A stretch of 64,000 nucleotides of DNA from Bacteroidota bacterium (GTDB taxonomy: Bacteria > Bacteroidota > Ignavibacteria > OLB7): assembly GCA_018266795.1 (NCBI GenBank), contig JAFDZV010000019.1, positions 90,901 through 154,900 on the forward strand, read 5' to 3'. Position 1 is the first letter of the stretch. The number at the start of each line of letters is the position of its first letter. A program made the translations under genes and the position numbers. The notes below the pieces were generated by a model. That model was not told the DNA's origin. It did not search any database and was given only the letters and a program-made list of their open reading frames with translations. Shown here one piece after another: positions 61,118 through 64,000 of the stretch.

Positions 61118-61531
61118 AATCTGACCGGCGAAGGGTTTGGATACGCCCGCACCGTATTCCCACGCGACATGCGCAGAGAGTGCCGGGCAACAGACCTCAA
61201 AGTTAGGAAGCAGCGATGAATCACCGGCAGGCTGTTTTCTCTTGTCACACTTGCGAGGGGAGCCGACGATGGCGGATGACAGCGCGCTGCCGGTCCGGCG
61301 TGCCTGCAGGCTCCTGACCGCACCCTCTCGTTGCGGATCGGACAGATCGATCGCTCGAGCGAAACCGATTGCGGCGGCCCGCACTTTTTATTCTTGGCAT
61401 CGGACGGCTGCGGGCGTAGCTTGAGAAAAAAGTAACGCGCATGTCGCAGCGTGACCGATCGTACTCCGGCAATTCAGACCGATCGTGCAGGACGACATGC
61501 GCGTTCTATTTTCCACTTTCCGCGTTGCGCT
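61118..61531. other. Intergenic region upstream of ccmB
   Basis: 414 bases between ccmB (minus) and the multihaem gene (minus). It includes the long inverted repeat at 61434-61505. The frame of ccmB remains open back to 61384 but with no recognisable sequence. I see no other gene. Confidence 0.45.
61434..61505 (-). terminator. Terminator-like inverted repeat after the multihaem cytochrome gene
   Basis: AACGCGCATGTCG (61434-61446) is the exact complement of CGACATGCGCGTT (61493-61505), a 13-bp stem with an inner palindrome. On the minus strand it is followed by ACTTTTTTCTCAAG, fitting a rho-independent terminator 26 bases beyond the stop at 61532. Confidence 0.65.
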
Positions 61532-63511
61532 CTAACGGCGCACCACGAGTCTCGATGTGCTGGCTCCATCGGAGGTTCGGAGCCTGATCAGATATACCCC
61601 GGCGACCACATTGATTCCCGACTCATCCCGCCCATCCCACGTTGCCGTATACGCACCGGGCTCCCGGGGGCCGGCCAGCAACACCCGTACGGGGCGTCCC
61701 TGCATGTCGTAGACGGTCAACTCCATCACCTGCCTTTTCACGAGATCGAACCGCACCGCTGTCCCGGCCGAAGCCGGGTTCGGTTCAACCGACGTGATTC
61801 CCGTCATGCCGCCCGGGCCTCCCGCCTCGCGGACTGCGCCAACGTAGCGGGCATACATTTTTCGATAGTGATACCAGAGGCTGTCCGCCAGATCGATATC
61901 GCTCTGCTCCTTCCAGAGGCGCAGGTCGTTGTCGACGATACCGAACGAAGGCGCCGCCGGATCGCCCGGCAGGTTGTTGCGCGAGCCGCGTCCGTTGCGA
62001 TGGCAGCTCGCCGCACAGGTGTTGATCATTCCGGTGAGGCTGCTCGCCGCAAGCTCATGCGTGAGGTCGGGACGGATCACGCGGAAGGAGTGATCGCTGA
62101 AGTCGTACAGCGGATGCTCCGGAAGCGAATCGAATCCGATCGTGATTGTCCGGGTGAAGTGACAGTTCACGCACTGGCTGATCGCCTGATCGTGCTGCGT
62201 GTGCAGGTTTACTGTACGTCCGCGATCGGCCACGAAGCCGGTGTCGCCGAACGACTCGTGGCATGTCGAGTTCAGACAGCCTTCGCCTCGCTTCAGCGAG
62301 TACCAGTTGCGATCGAGTTGGAACGGAAGGCCGTTGCTCCCAACCGTGTGCGTACGATGGCAACTCCAGCAGCCGTTCTTGAAGAGGTCGCTCCGGACAT
62401 GCGCCGAGCGCGAGATGTCCTGTCCCTGCTGATGATGCGCCGATGATGTGATGCCGTCGCCCCAGAGACTCATGGCGGCGTAGGGATCGGCAATGTAGTC
62501 GCTCAGATGCAGCCCCGGCTGGTACGGTGCTCCGCCCGCATCGTTGTACGGATAGGAGTGTGCCGAACGCGAGCTTCGGGTTCTGGTGTGGCACTGATTG
62601 CACAGGTCGAACCGGAGGCTGGTGCCGGCCGGCGTATGCGGGAACAGACCGGGCGAGACGATGTTGTCCGCGCGCGGATTCGCCGCATGTTCCGATCCGG
62701 GCCCGTGGCAGCTCTCGCAGCCGATGCGCATGTTGATATCGCTCAGCGCGGAATCACCGGCAGCGGTTCCCACCCACTCCGCCTTCCACGATGTGTCCCC
62801 TCCGGAAGCCGAGCGCTTCACATCGAAGCCGTTCACATGGCACATTGCGCAGTTGTTGTCCCACGAAAGCGCCCTGAAGCCGTTCGAGTTCCAGCGCAGG
62901 AACCGTCCCTCCGTCGTCACGGAGTCGATCGCATACCAGTTGGACATGTCGAGAAAGTGGAACACACCTCCCTCCGACGAGCGAAGCCCGTATCGCGGCA
63001 GGAGATATTGAACCGGCGGCACGTAGTAGCTGCCGTCGATTCGAACCAGATAGCGTTCTATCCATCCGTTGCCGCCGTAGGTGAAGGCTACCGGAAGCAC
63101 CGGGAGCGAATCACCGCCACCCGAGAAGCGCATCGCGATCAGGTACTGACCGTGATCGGCGCCTCTGCGCAGCTCGAGCATCAGTGTATCCCTGCCGCGG
63201 ATGCGAATCCGCGGATCATACATACGCAGTATGGTATCGTTGTCAAAGAACCGTGCAGTAACCAGCGTCGTCGGGCCGGGCCGGAAGTGAATGCGCTGAT
63301 GCATCGTTCGCGAAAACTCCGCGGCGCCCCGATAGGTACTGGAGTCCGAGTATGCATCGGCGTGGCAGCCGGCGGCCGTGCAGGTCTGCTGTCCGACATA
63401 CGTTCTCGGCGCCGGCTGGGTCTGCGAGCCAAGACGCACGGCAATCATGATGCCTGCAATCGCAACGGCGAGCATCGCGAGCACATAGCGGATCGGTGTC
63501 GCTTCGTTCAT
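61532..63511 (-). CDS. Multihaem cytochrome with T9SS-like C-terminal sorting domain
   Basis: A 659-residue exported cytochrome. Residues about 8-26 form an N-terminal membrane helix or signal ('YVLAMLAVAIAGIMIAVRLG'). Eight candidate haem sites: five canonical CxxCH (CAMCH about 221, CESCH about 265, CNQCH about 304, CWSCH about 381, CVNCH about 446) and three expanded: C44-T-A-A-G-C-H, CLNSTCH about 411, CAASCH about 499. The last 90 residues ('SVEPNPASAGTAVRFDLVKR', 'VYDMQGRPVRVLLAGPREPG', 'GVYLIRLRTSDGASTSRLVV') are a T9SS type A sorting domain, so it is likely moved to the surface. Probable extracellular electron transfer or nitrite/tetrathionate-type redox role; substrate not deduced. 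Confidence 0.85.
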   Translation of the reverse strand: MNEATPIRYVLAMLAVAIAGIMIAVRLGSQTQPAPRTYVGQQTCTAAGCHADAYSDSSTYRGAAEFSRTMHQRIHFRPGPTTLVTARFFDNDTILRMYDPRIRIRGRDTLMLELRRGADHGQYLIAMRFSGGGDSLPVLPVAFTYGGNGWIERYLVRIDGSYYVPPVQYLLPRYGLRSSEGGVFHFLDMSNWYAIDSVTTEGRFLRWNSNGFRALSWDNNCAMCHVNGFDVKRSASGGDTSWKAEWVGTAAGDSALSDINMRIGCESCHGPGSEHAANPRADNIVSPGLFPHTPAGTSLRFDLCNQCHTRTRSSRSAHSYPYNDAGGAPYQPGLHLSDYIADPYAAMSLWGDGITSSAHHQQGQDISRSAHVRSDLFKNGCWSCHRTHTVGSNGLPFQLDRNWYSLKRGEGCLNSTCHESFGDTGFVADRGRTVNLHTQHDQAISQCVNCHFTRTITIGFDSLPEHPLYDFSDHSFRVIRPDLTHELAASSLTGMINTCAASCHRNGRGSRNNLPGDPAAPSFGIVDNDLRLWKEQSDIDLADSLWYHYRKMYARYVGAVREAGGPGGMTGITSVEPNPASAGTAVRFDLVKRQVMELTVYDMQGRPVRVLLAGPREPGAYTATWDGRDESGINVVAGVYLIRLRTSDGASTSRLVVRR

Positions 63512-63844
63512 CTCGATCGATTGATTGCGATCCTCTCAATCTCACACGAGCCCAATCGCAGCAACCGTACCCTCGCCACATGTTGTCGAAGCAGTTCAAA
63601 CGCCTCGAGAGTGTATCTGGGTGATTTGCGATAAAAGACCCTGGAGTGTTGCGAATGTCGCAGCATGCGCAACAAAATCTCGCTTCGAACAAAATGCATG
63701 GCCATGCCGGTCGTATGGCTGCGGTGCATGCCGCACTGTGTGTCTGCGATCGCACTGGCGCAATCGTCCAACGTCACCAACAAACTGAACACATGAAATG
63801 CATTTTGGATGCACCCGGCCGGCAGCGCCCAACGGTGCCGGGTG
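63512..63844. other. Intergenic region before the multihaem gene
   Basis: 333 bases with no supported gene. A GC-rich inverted repeat (CACCCGGC / GCCGGGTG, 63812-63844) sits right at the glycosyltransferase stop; there is no T-run. The rest probably holds the promoter of the multihaem gene. Confidence 0.45.
63812..63844 (-). terminator. Possible terminator hairpin after the glycosyltransferase
   Basis: CACCCGGC (63812-63819) and GCCGGGTG (63837-63844) are perfect complements, adjacent to the stop codon of the partial gene. It lacks a T-run on the minus strand, so its function as terminator is uncertain. Confidence 0.4.
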
Positions 63845-64000
63845 TCAACGGGGCGCACCATGTTCCTGCATCCGCATGATGAAGGTCCCCATCCCTTCCA
63901 CGAACGCATCCCATCCATACTTCACTCGCTCGATCTCGATGTTGGCGGCAAAGCGCTGAAGCGTATCGCCTTCGTAAAGCTTCTGCACCGCATCTGCAAT
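63845..64000 (-). CDS. Partial glycosyltransferase (3' end only)
   Basis: The last 51 codons of a gene truncated by the window edge, ending in TGA at 63845-63847. The sequence IADAVQKLYEGDTLQRFAAN, followed by IEIERVKYGWDAFVEGMGTF, resembles the C-terminal helix of group 1/4 glycosyltransferases ('L...D...L..N.......FSW...V'). The family is likely but cannot be confirmed from this fragment. Confidence 0.55.
   Translation of the reverse strand: MADAVQKLYEGDTLQRFAANIEIERVKYGWDAFVEGMGTFIMRMQEHGAPR

Noticed and set aside
63508-63918. 136-codon minus-strand frame before the multihaem gene
   Set aside because: No ribosome site, overlaps the glycosyltransferase end in another frame, unrecognisable composition.
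1-64000. tRNA, rRNA, CRISPR array or transposase genes
   Set aside because: I found no cloverleaf, rRNA-like stretch, regular spacer array or transposase motif by reading; a dedicated search could still find a small RNA.

Overview
The window is dominated by one long plus-strand locus (about 650-34070) that encodes a complete extracellular contractile injection system (eCIS, the Afp/PVC-like phage-tail family). The rest is ordinary chromosomal genes. The organism looks like a member of the FCB group (Bacteroidota/Chlorobiota/Ignavibacteria/Kapabacteria neighbourhood). Evidence: two proteins end in type IX secretion (T9SS) sorting domains, there is a PD40-repeat OmpA protein, at least one promoter has the Bacteroidota-type TAnnTTTG element, the Ccm cytochrome c system is of the variant CxxxY type, and coding sequence is GC-rich. 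The exact lineage is inferred, not proven.

Region 1 (1-34070), eCIS. In order: tail-terminator-like DUF4255/Pvc16 protein; carboxypeptidase-regulatory-like protein; sheath 1; tube 1; sheath 2; tube 2; a 59-aa Afp6-like protein; LysM tube-initiator (Pvc7); spike hub (gp27-like) and spike tip (gp5-like) as two separate genes; a very hydrophobic 265-aa protein where PAAR would be expected; gp25 baseplate protein; gpJ baseplate protein; a 977-aa baseplate protein joining NHL propellers, a Cys/Gly-rich loop and a tail-protein-I domain; three consecutive proteins sharing one N-terminal module (one with a beta-propeller, collagen repeats and a ComEA-like HhH, one with tail-fibre repeats); tape-measure-family protein; AAA+ ATPase (Pvc15); a 2022-aa DUF4157 protein with a ComEC-type metallo-beta-lactamase domain and a hydrophobic segment, the best payload candidate; and a 292-aa protein with two cysteine-pair clusters. 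Many of these genes overlap or nearly touch, so they are probably co-transcribed. Spacers carry hairpins and a dispersed repeat family.

Region 2 (34071-45720), envelope genes: PD40-OmpA protein with a clear terminator, SRPBCC protein, DUF547 lipoprotein, 1529-aa T9SS cargo, double-OmpA protein, and membrane-anchored cytochrome c.

Region 3 (45915-51861), housekeeping: DHH phosphoesterase and threonine aldolase (minus strand, overlapping), divergent from ComB-family phosphatase and FtsK DNA translocase.

Region 4 (51957-53345), a small minus-strand two-gene module of secreted proteins that looks AT-richer than its surroundings and is bracketed by a 20-bp perfect direct repeat; it is a candidate mobile or acquired unit.

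Region 5 (53443-64000), minus strand: a metal-site-less RNase Z-like protein coupled to Fur; a secreted protein; the cytochrome c maturation cluster ccmB-ccmC-ccmD-ccmE-ccmE2-ccmF; a multihaem cytochrome with a T9SS-like tail; and the 3' end of a glycosyltransferase cut by the window edge. The Ccm cluster fits the local presence of a c-type cytochrome and a multihaem protein.
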